Shown here: positions 9,592 through 19,109 of the stretch, piece after piece | Numbering within the stretch: position 1 is the first letter of the stretch | Layout: every line of letters starts with the position of its first letter | Translations under genes and position numbers: made by a program | Source of the DNA: Streptomyces sp. CB02009 | GTDB lineage: Bacteria; Actinomycetota; Actinomycetes; Streptomycetales; Streptomycetaceae | NCBI RefSeq assembly: GCF_001905825.1 | Contig: NZ_LIVV01000004.1 | Location: 62,001-126,000 of the forward strand | DNA: 64,000 nucleotides | Reading direction: 5' to 3' | Notes under the pieces: generated by a model | What the model saw: the letters and a program-made list of their open reading frames with translations, nothing else | Database searches by the model: none | Told to the model about the DNA's origin: nothing

Positions 9592-10995
9592 TCAGTGCTG
9601 TGCGGCGAGGGCGGCGGAGAGGCGGTCGAGGGCGGGTTGCGCCTCGTACGGGGAGAGGGTGCTGCCGGCGAGGAACGCGAAGGCGAGGAGGCGTCCGTCG
9701 GCGGTGACGACGGTTCCGGCGAGGGTGTTGACGCCCGTCAGGGTGCCGGTCTTGGCGCGGACGAGTCCGGCGCCCTCGGTGGCGGGTGCGGTGTCGAAGC
9801 GGCCGGCGAGGGTGCCGGTGAAGCCGCCGACGGGCAGTCCGGTGAGGAGGGGGCGCAGGGCGGGGCGGGCGGGGTCGGCCGCTCGGGTGAGGAGTCCGGT
9901 GAGGAGGGCGGCGGAGACGCGGTCGCGGCGGTCGAGTCCGCTGCCGTCGGCGAAGCGGGCGCCGGCGACGGGGAGGCCGAGGCGGGCGAGTTCCCCGCGG
10001 ACGGCCTGGGCGGCGCCGTCGAAGCTCGCGGGCTTCTTGCGGGCGAGGGCGGTCTGCCGGGCGAGGGCTTCGGCGAGGTCGTTGTCGCTGTGGGTGAGGG
10101 TGCGTTCGACGAGGTCGGCGAGGGGGGCGGAGTACGTGCGGGCGAGGGGGGCCGCCTCGGGGGTGCGGCCGGGGGCCGGGGTGCCGGTGATCTCGACGCC
10201 GGCTGCGGCGAGGTGGCCGGCGAAGGCGGTGGCGGTGTCGCCCGCGGGGTCGGCGGTGCGGGGCGCGGGGCCGCTCTCGCTGTCGTCGAGTCGTCCTTCG
10301 TCGGTCATGAGGGCGACGACGGGGGCGAGGTTCTCGTTGGGGCCGATGGGGTGGACCGGGGGGCCCTGGTAGAGGCTCGTGTCGTAGGCGAGGCGTACGG
10401 AGGTGTGGCCGCGGGCGGTGAGGGCGCGGGCGGTGTCGGCCGCGAGGGCCTTGAGGCGGGCCGGGTCGAGCGTGGGGTCGCCGCCGCCGGTGAGGGTGAC
10501 GGTGCGGCCGTCGGGGGCGGCGGTGACGGTGGTGGCGATGCGGTGGTCGGGGCCGAGGGCGGAGAGCGCGGCCGCGGTGGTGGCGATCTTGACCGTGGAC
10601 GCGGGGGTCATGGGGGTGCCGGCCCCCTCGCCGTACAGCTGCCGGCCGGTGGCGGTGTCGACGACGGAGGCGGTGCGCAGGGGGCCGAGCCCGGGGTCGG
10701 CGAGGAGCGGTACGAGGAGGGCGGCGAGGTCCGCGGGGCGGGTGGCGGGCGCCGGGGCGTGCAGGGCGGTGAGGACGCCGGGGGCGCTCGGGGCGGGTGC
10801 GGGGCGCTCGGGCGGGGCGGGTGCGGGGGGCGGGGCGTGACGTGCGCCACCCGTCGCCGGGGCGGCGGCGCGGGCCCGCTCGGCCGTACGCTGGCCCGAG
10901 TCCCACGGACCGGCCGCGGTCACCGCCACGGCGGCCAGGGCCAGTCCGAGGGCGGCGGAGCCCGCCGTGAGCTGCCACATCCTCGGCTCGGGCAT
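9592..10995 (-). CDS. dacB: D-alanyl-D-alanine carboxypeptidase/endopeptidase (PBP4, S13 family)
   Basis: This exported serine peptidase trims or cleaves peptidoglycan stem peptides. From ATG 10995 the protein has 467 residues: an N-terminal hydrophobic signal/anchor (LTAGSAALGLALAAVAVTAA), a Pro/Ala-rich linker, then the penicillin-binding motifs STVK (Ser133 nucleophile, Lys136), SDN (Ser303) and KTG (Lys415). The order and spacing, with a large insert between SxxK and SxN, are those of class C PBP4. The start at 10995 fits AAAGGGG ten bases upstream; a start 15 codons earlier would precede the signal sequence. It is divergent from ppa. Confidence 0.92.
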   Translation of the reverse strand: MPEPRMWQLTAGSAALGLALAAVAVTAAGPWDSGQRTAERARAAAPATGGARHAPPPAPAPPERPAPAPSAPGVLTALHAPAPATRPADLAALLVPLLADPGLGPLRTASVVDTATGRQLYGEGAGTPMTPASTVKIATTAAALSALGPDHRIATTVTAAPDGRTVTLTGGGDPTLDPARLKALAADTARALTARGHTSVRLAYDTSLYQGPPVHPIGPNENLAPVVALMTDEGRLDDSESGPAPRTADPAGDTATAFAGHLAAAGVEITGTPAPGRTPEAAPLARTYSAPLADLVERTLTHSDNDLAEALARQTALARKKPASFDGAAQAVRGELARLGLPVAGARFADGSGLDRRDRVSAALLTGLLTRAADPARPALRPLLTGLPVGGFTGTLAGRFDTAPATEGAGLVRAKTGTLTGVNTLAGTVVTADGRLLAFAFLAGSTLSPYEAQPALDRLSAALAAQH

Positions 10996-11097
10996 TGCTG
11001 ACCAGCCCCTTTCGCGATCACACACCTGCGTGAGGGACACTTAATCACCGCGCGTCGTCGCGAGCATTCAGTTGTGTTGATTCAGGAGGAGCCACCC

Positions 11098-11589
11098 GTG
11101 GAGTTCGACGTTCTCATCGAGATCCCCAAGGGATCGCGTAACAAGTACGAGGTCGACCACGAGACGGGTCGCATCCGTCTGGACCGTCGTCTGTTCACGT
11201 CGACGGCCTACCCGACCGACTACGGCTACGTCGAGAACACCCTGGGTGAGGACGGCGACCCGCTGGACGCGCTCGTCATCCTCGACGAGCCCACCTTCCC
11301 GGGCTGCCTGATCAAGTGCCGCGCGATCGGCATGTTCCGCATGACGGACGAGGCGGGCGGCGACGACAAGCTGCTGTGCGTCCCGGCCACGGACCCGCGC
11401 ATGGAGCACCTGCGGGACATCCACCACGTCGCGGAGTTCGACCGCCTGGAGATCCAGCACTTCTTCGAGGTCTACAAGGACCTGGAGCCGGGCAAGTCGG
11501 TCGAGGGCGCGGACTGGGTCGGTCGCGCCGAGGCCGAGGAAGAGATCGAGAAGTCGTACGCGCGTGCCAAGGAGCAGGGCGGCCACTGA
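11098..11589 (+). CDS. ppa: Inorganic pyrophosphatase
   Basis: Ppa hydrolyses pyrophosphate in the cytosol and so pulls biosynthetic reactions forward. The 163-residue protein has the family I hallmarks: IPKGSRNKYEVDHETG, the DYGYVENTLGEDGDPLDALV metal-binding segment rich in Asp, and KDLEPGK near the C-terminus. GTG 11098 follows a strong AGGAGGAG ribosome site with correct spacing. It stands alone between the divergent dacB promoter region and a strong terminator. Confidence 0.96.
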   Translation: MEFDVLIEIPKGSRNKYEVDHETGRIRLDRRLFTSTAYPTDYGYVENTLGEDGDPLDALVILDEPTFPGCLIKCRAIGMFRMTDEAGGDDKLLCVPATDPRMEHLRDIHHVAEFDRLEIQHFFEVYKDLEPGKSVEGADWVGRAEAEEEIEKSYARAKEQGGH

Positions 11590-11612
11590 GCCTGTTCTGT
11601 TCTGAGCGTGTG

Positions 11613-11643
11613 AAGGCGGTGCACCCGTTGGGTGCACCGCCTT
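11613..11643 (+). terminator. ppa terminator
   Basis: A perfect 14-bp stem (AAGGCGGTGCACCC / GGGTGCACCGCCTT) with a GTT loop lies 24 bp after the ppa stop. Confidence 0.88.
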
Positions 11644-11705
11644 TCGCACATCCGTCGCACGCTCATACTGGAATCTACGGTTCCCGGGAAAGTGAGGCGG
11701 ACAGA

Positions 11706-13376
11706 GTGGTGGCGGAGCCGGACGGCTCGAAGAACGGTCCGGGAGGGGTTCCGGAGGACCGGAAGCCCCAGTCGGACGAGGCACGGAGCGCGTTCGCGCC
11801 GCCGGTCGGGGTGGAGCAGCCCGCGCCGCCGGAGGAGGAGCATCCGACCTCCGAGTTCGCCCTTCCGCCGGGGCTGACGGCGGAGCCGCCGGCCGAGCAG
11901 GAGGGTTCGGCGTTCGCGCCGCCCGCCACGTACTCGGCCAAGAACTCGCCGCCCGCGTTCACCCCGGCGTACGGGGTGCCCCTGGTGCGGCTCTCGCAGA
12001 ACGCGCCGTGGCAGGACCGGATGCGGACCATGCTGCGGCTGCCGGTGGGTGAGCGGCCGGTGCCCGAGGCGGCGCGCAAGGAGGACGAGAGCGGTCCCTC
12101 GGTGCCGCGCGTGCTCGACCTGACCCTGCGTATCGGCGAGCTGCTGCTCGCGGGCGGGGAGGGCGCGGAGGACGTCGAGGCGGCGATGTTCGCGATCTGC
12201 CGCTCGTACGGTCTGGACCGGGTCGAGCCGACGGTGACGTTCACCCTGTTGTCCGTCACGTACCAGCCGTCGCTGGTGGACGATCCGATCACGGCGAACC
12301 GGACGGTACGGCGCCGGGGCACGGACTACACGCGGCTCGCGGCGGTGTACACGCTGCTCGCGGACATCAACGCGCGGGCGCACGAGGTGACGCCCGAGGA
12401 GGCCTACGGGCGGCTCGCGGAGATACGGCGCAACCGGCACCCGTACCCCGGCTGGGTCCTGACGGCGGCGGCGGGTGTGCTCGCCGGCGCGGCCTCGGTG
12501 CTGCTGGGCGGCGGTGCGACGGTGTTCTTCGTGGCGGCGCTCGGCGCGGTGCTCGGCGACCGGCTGGCGTGGCTGTTCGCGGGGCGCGGCATGCCGGAGT
12601 TCTACCAGTTCCTGGTGGCGGCGATGCCGCCGGCGGCGATGGGCGTGCTCCTGACGATGCTGCATGCGGATCTGCGGCCGTCGGCGGTGATCACCGGTGG
12701 CCTGTTCGCGCTGATCCCGGGGCGGGCGCTGGTGGCGGCGGTGCAGGACGGTCTGACCGGCTTCTACATCACGGCCTCGGCCCGGCTCCTGGAGGTCGCG
12801 TACTTCTTCGTCGCGATCGTGGTGGGCGTGCTGTCGGTGCTCTACATCGCCGTGCAGTTCGACGCGCAGCTGAACCCGGAGGGGAAGCTGGAGGCGGTGG
12901 AGCGGCCGGTGACGCAGATCCTGGCGTCGATGGTGCTGTGCGCGACCTTCGCGATCCTGTTGCAGCAGTCGCGGGCGACGGTGCTCTTCGCGACCCTGAA
13001 CGGCGGGGTGGCGTGGGTGATCTACGCGTCGATAGCGGTGACCGCCAACGGGTCGACGGTCATGGCGACGGCGGTGGCGGCGGGTCTGGTGGGCCTCTTC
13101 GGGCAGCTGATCGCCCGTTACGAGCACACCTCGTCGCTGCCGTACGTGACGGCGGCGATCGGCCCGCTGCTGCCCGGTTCGGCGACGTACTTCGGGGTGC
13201 TCGCGATCGCGCAGAACAACCTGGACCAGGGCTTCGCCTCGCTGGCGAAGGCGGCGGCCCTCGCGCTGGCGATCGCGATCGGGGTGAACCTGGGAGGCGA
13301 GCTGGCCCGCCTCTTCATGCAGGCGCCCGGCGCCGCGGCGGCCCGCCGCGCGGCCAAGCGGACGAGGGGCTTCTAG
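11706..13376 (+). CDS. Threonine/serine exporter family (ThrE-like) membrane protein
   Basis: This 556-residue protein has three parts. Residues 1-120 are disordered and acidic, with four loosely repeated FAPP/FALPP/FTPAY elements. A cytosolic domain follows (VLDLTLRIGELLLAGGEGAEDVEAAM onward), matching the N-terminal domain of ThrE proteins. From about residue 255 there are roughly ten hydrophobic segments. ThrE proteins export threonine and serine. GTG 11706 is preceded by GTGAGG at suitable spacing. It converges on the DedA gene with a shared terminator. The substrate here is inferred from the family only. Confidence 0.85.
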   Translation: MVAEPDGSKNGPGGVPEDRKPQSDEARSAFAPPVGVEQPAPPEEEHPTSEFALPPGLTAEPPAEQEGSAFAPPATYSAKNSPPAFTPAYGVPLVRLSQNAPWQDRMRTMLRLPVGERPVPEAARKEDESGPSVPRVLDLTLRIGELLLAGGEGAEDVEAAMFAICRSYGLDRVEPTVTFTLLSVTYQPSLVDDPITANRTVRRRGTDYTRLAAVYTLLADINARAHEVTPEEAYGRLAEIRRNRHPYPGWVLTAAAGVLAGAASVLLGGGATVFFVAALGAVLGDRLAWLFAGRGMPEFYQFLVAAMPPAAMGVLLTMLHADLRPSAVITGGLFALIPGRALVAAVQDGLTGFYITASARLLEVAYFFVAIVVGVLSVLYIAVQFDAQLNPEGKLEAVERPVTQILASMVLCATFAILLQQSRATVLFATLNGGVAWVIYASIAVTANGSTVMATAVAAGLVGLFGQLIARYEHTSSLPYVTAAIGPLLPGSATYFGVLAIAQNNLDQGFASLAKAAALALAIAIGVNLGGELARLFMQAPGAAAARRAAKRTRGF

Positions 13377-13432
13377 GGCGCGCGTACGGGGGCCCGGGGG
13401 CGGCGCGCGGACCGGGACGGCACAGAGGATGA

Positions 13433-13465
13433 GAAAGGGCCCCGCACGGTGTGCGGGGCCCTTTC
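13433..13465. terminator. Bidirectional terminator between the thrE-like gene and dedA
   Basis: A perfect 15-bp stem (GAAAGGGCCCCGCAC / GTGCGGGGCCCTTTC) with a GGT loop lies between two convergent genes and can serve both. Confidence 0.88.
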
Positions 13466-13484
13466 GGCGCTTCGGGGGGCGGGG

Positions 13485-14195
13485 TCAGCGCTTGGCGTGC
13501 CGGCCGCGGGGCGGGTTGGGGGTGCCGGGGGCGTCGTGGTCACCGGGGGTGTGGTCGCCCTTGGCCTGCTCCTTCTTCGACTGGGAGCGGGACCTCAGGA
13601 CCTCGATCACGATCGGCACGACGGAGATCAGGACGATCCCGACGAGGATCATCTCGATGTGCTGGTGCACGAAGTCGATCTTGCCGAGGAGGGCGCCGAG
13701 GATGGTCACACCCGCGCCCCACAGGACGCCGCCGATGATGTTGTACGTGATGAACAGGCGGTAGTTCATGCGGCTGACGCCGGCGATGATCGGCGTGAAC
13801 GTGCGCACGATGGGGACGAAGCGGGCCAGGATCAGCGACTTCGGGCCGTGCTTCTCGAAGAACTCGTGCGCCTTCTCGACGTTCTCCTGCTTGAAGAGCT
13901 TCGAGTCGGGGCGCTTGAAGAGGGCCGGGCCGACCTTGCGCCCGAAGAGGTATCCGACCTGGTCGCCGAGGACGGCCGCGGCCACGATCAGCGTGCACAT
14001 CAGCCACAGCGGCATGTCCAGCTTGCCGGTCGTGATCAGCAGGCCGGTGGTGAAGAGCAGCGAGTCGCCGGGCAGGAAGAACCCGATCAGGAGGCCGGAC
14101 TCGGCGAAGACAATGGCCAGGACACCGATCGGACCAAAGGTCTGGATCAGATAATCCGGGTCCAACCAGCTCGGTCCGAGGGCAAGCGTGTTCAC
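13485..14195 (-). CDS. DedA family membrane protein
   Basis: This 236-residue integral membrane protein carries the DedA signatures FFLPGDSLLFTTG near the N-terminus and RFVPIVRTFTPIIAGVSRM, followed by YRLFITYNIIGGVLWG. Members of this family are linked to lipid-carrier or phospholipid flipping. The C-terminal 35 residues are charged and disordered. GTG 14195 follows an AGGAG site; the long open frame upstream of it is non-coding. It is monocistronic, with a strong terminator downstream. Confidence 0.9.
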   Translation of the reverse strand: MNTLALGPSWLDPDYLIQTFGPIGVLAIVFAESGLLIGFFLPGDSLLFTTGLLITTGKLDMPLWLMCTLIVAAAVLGDQVGYLFGRKVGPALFKRPDSKLFKQENVEKAHEFFEKHGPKSLILARFVPIVRTFTPIIAGVSRMNYRLFITYNIIGGVLWGAGVTILGALLGKIDFVHQHIEMILVGIVLISVVPIVIEVLRSRSQSKKEQAKGDHTPGDHDAPGTPNPPRGRHAKR

Positions 14196-14352
14196 GGGTT
14201 CCGGGCTCCTGCGGTCAAGGGGGCATGGGGGCATGGGGGACGGCTGGCCCCAAGCTATCAACGTGGACCGAACCCGACCGGTTCCACCTGGCGCCCACAG
14301 GATGCGGAGAGGGCCCGCTCCCCGGAGGCTGTGGGCCAGGAGGTGTATGCCG

Positions 14353-14721
14353 ATGGGCATCGAGGAGTACGGAGGCGGCCAGGGGTCGCACCCCGACGTA
14401 CTGGTCGTGACGACGAACGACGTGCCGGGCTTCGAGATCCGGCAGGTGATCGGTGAGGTCTTCGGGCTCACCGTCCGCTCCCGCCATCTGGGCAGCCAGA
14501 TCGGCGCGGGCCTCAAGTCGATGGTCGGCGGGGAGCTGAAGGGTCTGACGAAGACCCTCGTGCAGACCCGGAACCAGGCCATGGAACGGCTGGTGGAGCA
14601 GGCGCGGGCGCGCGGCGCGAACGCCGTGCTGATGTTCCGCTTCGACGTGACGGACGCGGCGGACGTGGGCACGGAGGTGTGCGCGTACGGCACGGCGGTG
14701 GTGATCGCCCCGCGCGCCTGA
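14353..14721 (+). CDS. YbjQ-like heavy-metal-binding-domain protein
   Basis: This 122-residue protein matches the small pentameric YbjQ/UPF0145 family: VVTTNDVPGFEIRQVIGEVFGLTVRSRH, then GGELKGLTKTLVQTRNQAMERLVEQARARGANAVLMFRF. The biochemical role is not established; the metal-binding label comes from domain annotation. Of two in-frame ATGs, 14353 is preferred over 14347 because AGGAGG at 14338-14343 is nine bases from it but only three from the earlier one. It diverges from dedA. Confidence 0.87.
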   Translation: MGIEEYGGGQGSHPDVLVVTTNDVPGFEIRQVIGEVFGLTVRSRHLGSQIGAGLKSMVGGELKGLTKTLVQTRNQAMERLVEQARARGANAVLMFRFDVTDAADVGTEVCAYGTAVVIAPRA

Positions 14722-14890
14722 CCCTGCGACCCGTCCCCCTTGCTGCCCGGCCCCCGGGGCTCATGCCCCGGGGCCGGGCCTCGGCCGGTTCGGGCGTCGG
14801 CGGCCCCGGGCCTGACGCGGTGTGAGGTGCACGTCCGTTCGACCCGAATTTCGGGATGTTGTGCGGCATTTGCTCACTTATGGTGGGTCG

Positions 14891-16174
14891 GTGGCCACCG
14901 ATCATGCTCCGCCCCCTCCCCCCGCCGACGCGACCCCGCTGCGGATCCTGCTCCCCCAGGTGCTGCCCGCGCTCGTGGTCGGCGTCGCGGCGAGCCTGCT
15001 GCTCCTCGGGATCGAGGCCCTCGCGGATCAGCTCCAGGACGTCCTCTGGCACGACCTGCCGGGTGCGCTCGGCATCGGCGACTACTCCTCCCTCTGGATC
15101 ATCAGCATGCTCACGGCGTCCGGCATCGCCGTGGGCCTCGTCGTCTGGAAGGTCCCCGGGCACGCCGGGCCCGACCCGGCCTCCCTGGGCCTCGGCGGCG
15201 CGCCGCTCGCCCCCGGGGTCGTACCGAGCCTGCTGCTCGCGGCCACGCTCACGCTCGCCGGCGGCGTCAGTCTCGGACCCGAGAACCCGATCATCGAGGC
15301 CAACATCGCCCTCGCCTACTGGGTGGGCCGCAGGATGGCCCCCGCCGTGCCGGGCGCCTTCTGGGTCGGCCTCGCCTCGGCCGCCACCATCGGCGCCCTC
15401 TTCGGCACCCCGGTGGCCGCCGCCCTCGTCATCTCCGAGGCCCTCGTCGGCCAGCCGGGCCGCGGCTCGCTCTGGGACCGGCTCTTCGCCCCGCTCGTCG
15501 CCGCCGGCGCCGGGTCCATGACCACCCAGCTGCTGGCCGACCCCACCTTCGACATGGGGCTCCCGCCCCTCACCGACCCCGGCTGGAGCGACCTGCTCGC
15601 CGCCCTGGTGATCGCCTCCGCCGCGGCCGTCTTCGGGCTCGCCGCCTGCTACCTCTTCCCCCATGTCCACGCCGCGTTCGGACGTCTGCGCCACCCCATG
15701 CTGATGCTGCCCGTCGGCGGCCTCGTCCTCGGCCTCCTGGGCGCCGCCGGCGGACAGATGACCCTCTTCAAGGGCCTGGACGAGGTCAAGGAGCTCTCCG
15801 CCTCGGTCGGCAGCTGGTCCTCCGGCGAGCTCGCCAAGATGGCCGTGATCAAACTCCTCGCCCTCCTCGTCGCCGCCTCCTGCGGCTTCCGGGGCGGCCG
15901 GATCTTCCCCGCCGTGTTCATCGGCGCCGCGTTCGGGCTACTCGCCCAGGCCCTCGTCCCCGAGGTCCACCCGGCGGTCGCCGTCTCCGCCGGCGTCCTC
16001 GGCGTCCTGCTCGCCACCACCCGGCAGGGCTGGATCAGCCTCTTCGTCGCCGCCGTCGTCGCCTCCTCGGCCTCGATGCTCGCCCTGCTCTGCCTGGCCT
16101 CCCTCCCCGCCTGGCTGATCGTCACCGGCCGCCCCCAGCTCGAACTCGACGCCCAGGGCAAGTCCCTGCACTGA
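14891..16174 (+). CDS. ClC-family chloride channel/antiporter
   Basis: This protein of about 427 residues has ten or more hydrophobic segments. LGPENPI corresponds to the ClC GxEGP motif, and Glu131 aligns with the gating glutamate of bacterial Cl-/H+ antiporters. GGRIFPAVFIGAAFG matches the GxFxP chloride-binding region, followed by VLLATTRQGW. The start is uncertain: GTG 14891 fits the N-terminal length, and an upstream in-frame GTG at 14822 would add 23 residues. Glutamate decarboxylase follows after 47 bp on the same strand, which suggests a joint acid-stress role. Confidence 0.87.
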   Translation: MATDHAPPPPPADATPLRILLPQVLPALVVGVAASLLLLGIEALADQLQDVLWHDLPGALGIGDYSSLWIISMLTASGIAVGLVVWKVPGHAGPDPASLGLGGAPLAPGVVPSLLLAATLTLAGGVSLGPENPIIEANIALAYWVGRRMAPAVPGAFWVGLASAATIGALFGTPVAAALVISEALVGQPGRGSLWDRLFAPLVAAGAGSMTTQLLADPTFDMGLPPLTDPGWSDLLAALVIASAAAVFGLAACYLFPHVHAAFGRLRHPMLMLPVGGLVLGLLGAAGGQMTLFKGLDEVKELSASVGSWSSGELAKMAVIKLLALLVAASCGFRGGRIFPAVFIGAAFGLLAQALVPEVHPAVAVSAGVLGVLLATTRQGWISLFVAAVVASSASMLALLCLASLPAWLIVTGRPQLELDAQGKSLH

Positions 16175-16221
16175 CCCCCGCCCCTCGGGGGAGCCTCCCC
16201 ACCGGACAGAAGGAGTCCCCC

Positions 16222-17643
16222 ATGCCGCTCCACAAGGGTCCTGCCGCCTCCCCCGCCGAGCCCGCCCGCCGGCTCTCCCTCAACCCGTTCTTCGGGGAGG
16301 CCGCCAACCCGGTCGGCGGCATGACCGAGGCCCCGCCCCACCACCGGCTGCCCGACGGCCCCCTTCCCCCGGCGAGCGCCTACCAGCTCGTCCACGACGA
16401 GCTGATGCTCGACGGCAACTCCCGGCTCAACCTCGCCACCTTCGTCACCACCTGGATGGAGCCCCAGGCGGGCGTCCTGATGGCCGAGTGCCGCGACAAG
16501 AACATGATCGACAAGGACGAGTACCCGCGCACCGCCGAACTGGAGCGCCGCTGCGTCGCCATGCTCGCCCAGCTGTGGCACGCCCCGGACCCGGCCGCCG
16601 CCGTCGGCTGCTCCACCACCGGCTCCAGCGAGGCCTGCATGCTCGCCGGCATGGCCCTGAAGCGCCGCTGGACCAAGCGGAACGCCGACCGCTACCCCGG
16701 CACCGCCCGCCCCAACCTCGTCATGGGCGTCAACGTCCAGGTCTGCTGGGAGAAGTTCTGCAACTTCTGGGAGGTCGAGGCCCGGCTCGTCCCCATGGAG
16801 GGCGACCGCTTCCACCTCGACGCGGAGACCGCCGCCGCGCTCTGCGACGAGAACACCATCGGTGTCGTCGCCGTCCTCGGCTCGACCTTCGACGGCTCCT
16901 ACGAACCCGTCGCCGAGATCTGCGCCGCCCTCGACGCCCTCCAGGAACGCACCGGCCTCGACATCCCCGTCCATGTCGACGGCGCCTCCGGCGCCATGGT
17001 CGCCCCCTTCGTCGACGACGACCTGGTCTGGGACTTCCGGCTCCCCCGCGTCTCCTCGATCAACACCTCCGGTCACAAATACGGCCTGGTCTACCCGGGC
17101 GTCGGCTGGGCCCTGTGGCGCTCTCCCGAGGAACTCCCCGAGGAACTCGTCTTCCGCGTCAACTACCTGGGCGGCGACATGCCCACCTTCGCCCTCAACT
17201 TCTCCCGGCCGGGCGCCCAGGTCGTCGCGCAGTACTACACCTTCCTGAGGCTCGGCCGGGAGGGCTACCGGGCGGTGCAGCAGACCTCCCGCGACATCGC
17301 CCGCGGCCTCGCCGAACGGATCGAGGCCATGGGCGACTTCCAGCTCCTCACCCACGGCAACGAACTGCCCGTCTTCGCCTTCACCACCGCCCCCGACGTC
17401 ACCTCCTTCAACGTCTTCGACGTCTCCCGGCGGCTGCGCGAACAGGGCTGGCTGGTCCCCGCCTACACCTTCCCCGCCAACCGCGAGGATCTGTCCGTGC
17501 TGCGCGTGGTCTGCCGCAACGGGTTCTCCGCCGACCTCGCCGGACTCCTCATCGAGGATCTGGTCCGGCTGCTGCCCGAACTGCGGAGCCAGTCCCAGCC
17601 CTTCACCCAGGACACGAGCGCGGCGACCTCCTTCCACCACTAG
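16222..17643 (+). CDS. gadB: Glutamate decarboxylase
   Basis: This cytosolic PLP enzyme converts glutamate to GABA and CO2, consuming one proton. The 473-residue length is close to E. coli GadB. STTGSSEACMLAGMALKRRW (cofactor phosphate region), HVDGASGAMVAPF (Asp that contacts the PLP nitrogen) and INTSGHKYGLVYPG with the Schiff-base Lys286 are all present. ATG 16222 follows AGAAGGAG. No glutamate/GABA antiporter gene is nearby, so GABA may be used or exported by other means. The adjacent ClC gene supports a link with acid stress or charge balance. Confidence 0.95.
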   Translation: MPLHKGPAASPAEPARRLSLNPFFGEAANPVGGMTEAPPHHRLPDGPLPPASAYQLVHDELMLDGNSRLNLATFVTTWMEPQAGVLMAECRDKNMIDKDEYPRTAELERRCVAMLAQLWHAPDPAAAVGCSTTGSSEACMLAGMALKRRWTKRNADRYPGTARPNLVMGVNVQVCWEKFCNFWEVEARLVPMEGDRFHLDAETAAALCDENTIGVVAVLGSTFDGSYEPVAEICAALDALQERTGLDIPVHVDGASGAMVAPFVDDDLVWDFRLPRVSSINTSGHKYGLVYPGVGWALWRSPEELPEELVFRVNYLGGDMPTFALNFSRPGAQVVAQYYTFLRLGREGYRAVQQTSRDIARGLAERIEAMGDFQLLTHGNELPVFAFTTAPDVTSFNVFDVSRRLREQGWLVPAYTFPANREDLSVLRVVCRNGFSADLAGLLIEDLVRLLPELRSQSQPFTQDTSAATSFHH

Positions 17644-17683
17644 GGGATGTCCTGCCGGCCGGGCCGGGCGGCACTCTGACCCG

Positions 17684-19006
17684 TCAGTCGCCGACCGCGT
17701 CGTCGCAGGCCAGCCGGAACTCCGACCAGCGCACCCCGTCCGCGGTCAGCGCGTACGCGCAGCGCGACCCCTCCCGCAGCAGGCCCAGCGGGGTGCGGCG
17801 GGTGTGGTGCGTCCCCTCGCCGAGCCCGACGAACGTGCGGCCGCCGTCCACGCTCTCGTATCCCGAGAGCTCCGCCCCGATGCCCACCCGGCCACCGGGA
17901 CCCGGCACCGGCAGGCCGAGCAGGCTGCGGGGCTGCTCGCTCGGCCCCGTCGTCCACATCCGCTGCCAGGTCCGCCCGCCGTCCACCGAACGGTGCAGCG
18001 CCCGCATCGGGTTCTTGACGGGCTCACCGCCCACCAGTTCGCCCATCTCCGCCGCGTACACCGCGTCCCTGCCCACCGCCACCGCCGTGTGCCACCCGGG
18101 GCTCGTGACGGGACTCGGCAGCCGGCTCACCGTCCAGCCGCGCCCCCCGTCCCGGGAGACGGCGACCGCCGCCCGCCCCGACAGCGGGTCCGTGCCCGAC
18201 ACCCACCAGGACCCGTCGGGCTCCGGCTGCTCCTGGGGCCGGGGATGCGCCCCCAGGAGGGGAGCCCGGGCCAGCGCCCGGCGCCGCCCGTCCTGCGGCG
18301 AGACCACCACGATCCGCTCCCGCTCGCAGTCGTCGGGCAGGGCATCGGGGGGCTCGGCGCAGTCGGTGCCGAGCACCGCCCCCTCGGGTATCTCCGGGGT
18401 CGTCCCGACCGTGCGCCGGTCGCCCGCCCGCCAGGTGCGCCCGCCGTCCCCGGTGAACCAGGTCCGCGAGCCCGGCCCGGCACTGCCCTCCTCGACGAGC
18501 GCCCGGCCTGGGCCGAGGGGCAGCAGGTTCGCCGATATGCCGTCCGTCCCCAGGACCCGCGGCAGCGGGGACCGCCGCAGCACCCATTTCTCCGCCCCGG
18601 CGTCCCGCACGGCCACGTGCTGCCGGCAGAAGCCGTTCTCCGGGGCCGCCGGGTCGCTCACGCACGAGGCGAGCAGCGCGAACCCGCTGCCGTCCCGCGC
18701 GAAGCCCAGACTGTGCGCCCAGCCGGGCAGCCCCGGAGCGGACGGAATCCGGGGCGGCGCCCCGAACAGCCCCGGATCCGGGCGCGCCACCGGCCCCTCG
18801 CCGCCCCCTCCCGAAGCACCCGGAGCGGACGGAACACCCGAAGCCCCCGTAGCACCGGGGCCGGCCGAAGCCCCCTGGCTCCCGGAGGCCCCCGGGCTCC
18901 TCGAACCGCCCGGGTCCACCGCCGGCTTCGACCCCGAACACCCGCTCAACACCACCAGCACCAGCGCCACGACGGCGCCGGCCGCTCCTCCCACGGGCCT
19001 GCGCAT
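17684..19006 (-). CDS. Secreted lipoprotein with BNR/Asp-box repeats
   Basis: From ATG 19006 this 440-residue protein begins with a lipoprotein signal peptide (VALVLVVLSGC, lipobox LSGC) followed by a Gly/Ser/Ala/Pro linker of about 50 residues with PGASG repeats. The rest resembles a beta-propeller: GDGGRTWRAG, SRDGGRGWTVS, SVDGGRTWQRM and SVDGGRTFVGL are four Asp-box-type repeats, as in sialidase-like and Vps10-like propellers. No sialidase catalytic arginine set is evident, so enzymatic activity is not claimed. It is probably anchored to the outer face of the membrane. It converges on gadB with a 40-bp gap. Confidence 0.8.
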   Translation of the reverse strand: MRRPVGGAAGAVVALVLVVLSGCSGSKPAVDPGGSRSPGASGSQGASAGPGATGASGVPSAPGASGGGGEGPVARPDPGLFGAPPRIPSAPGLPGWAHSLGFARDGSGFALLASCVSDPAAPENGFCRQHVAVRDAGAEKWVLRRSPLPRVLGTDGISANLLPLGPGRALVEEGSAGPGSRTWFTGDGGRTWRAGDRRTVGTTPEIPEGAVLGTDCAEPPDALPDDCERERIVVVSPQDGRRRALARAPLLGAHPRPQEQPEPDGSWWVSGTDPLSGRAAVAVSRDGGRGWTVSRLPSPVTSPGWHTAVAVGRDAVYAAEMGELVGGEPVKNPMRALHRSVDGGRTWQRMWTTGPSEQPRSLLGLPVPGPGGRVGIGAELSGYESVDGGRTFVGLGEGTHHTRRTPLGLLREGSRCAYALTADGVRWSEFRLACDDAVGD

Positions 19007-19109
19007 CGCACGTCCCCCTGTCCTCCCTCGGGCGGTCCGCGGTGAACCGCTGCTTTCAATACACCGCTCACCGCCCTCGGGTTCCCACCTCCGCGCCGCC
19101 GGTTCCCGG

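Noticed and set aside
17684..19006. The Asp-box lipoprotein as a sialidase
   Set aside because: Asp boxes are present but no catalytic arginine triad or FRIP motif is visible.
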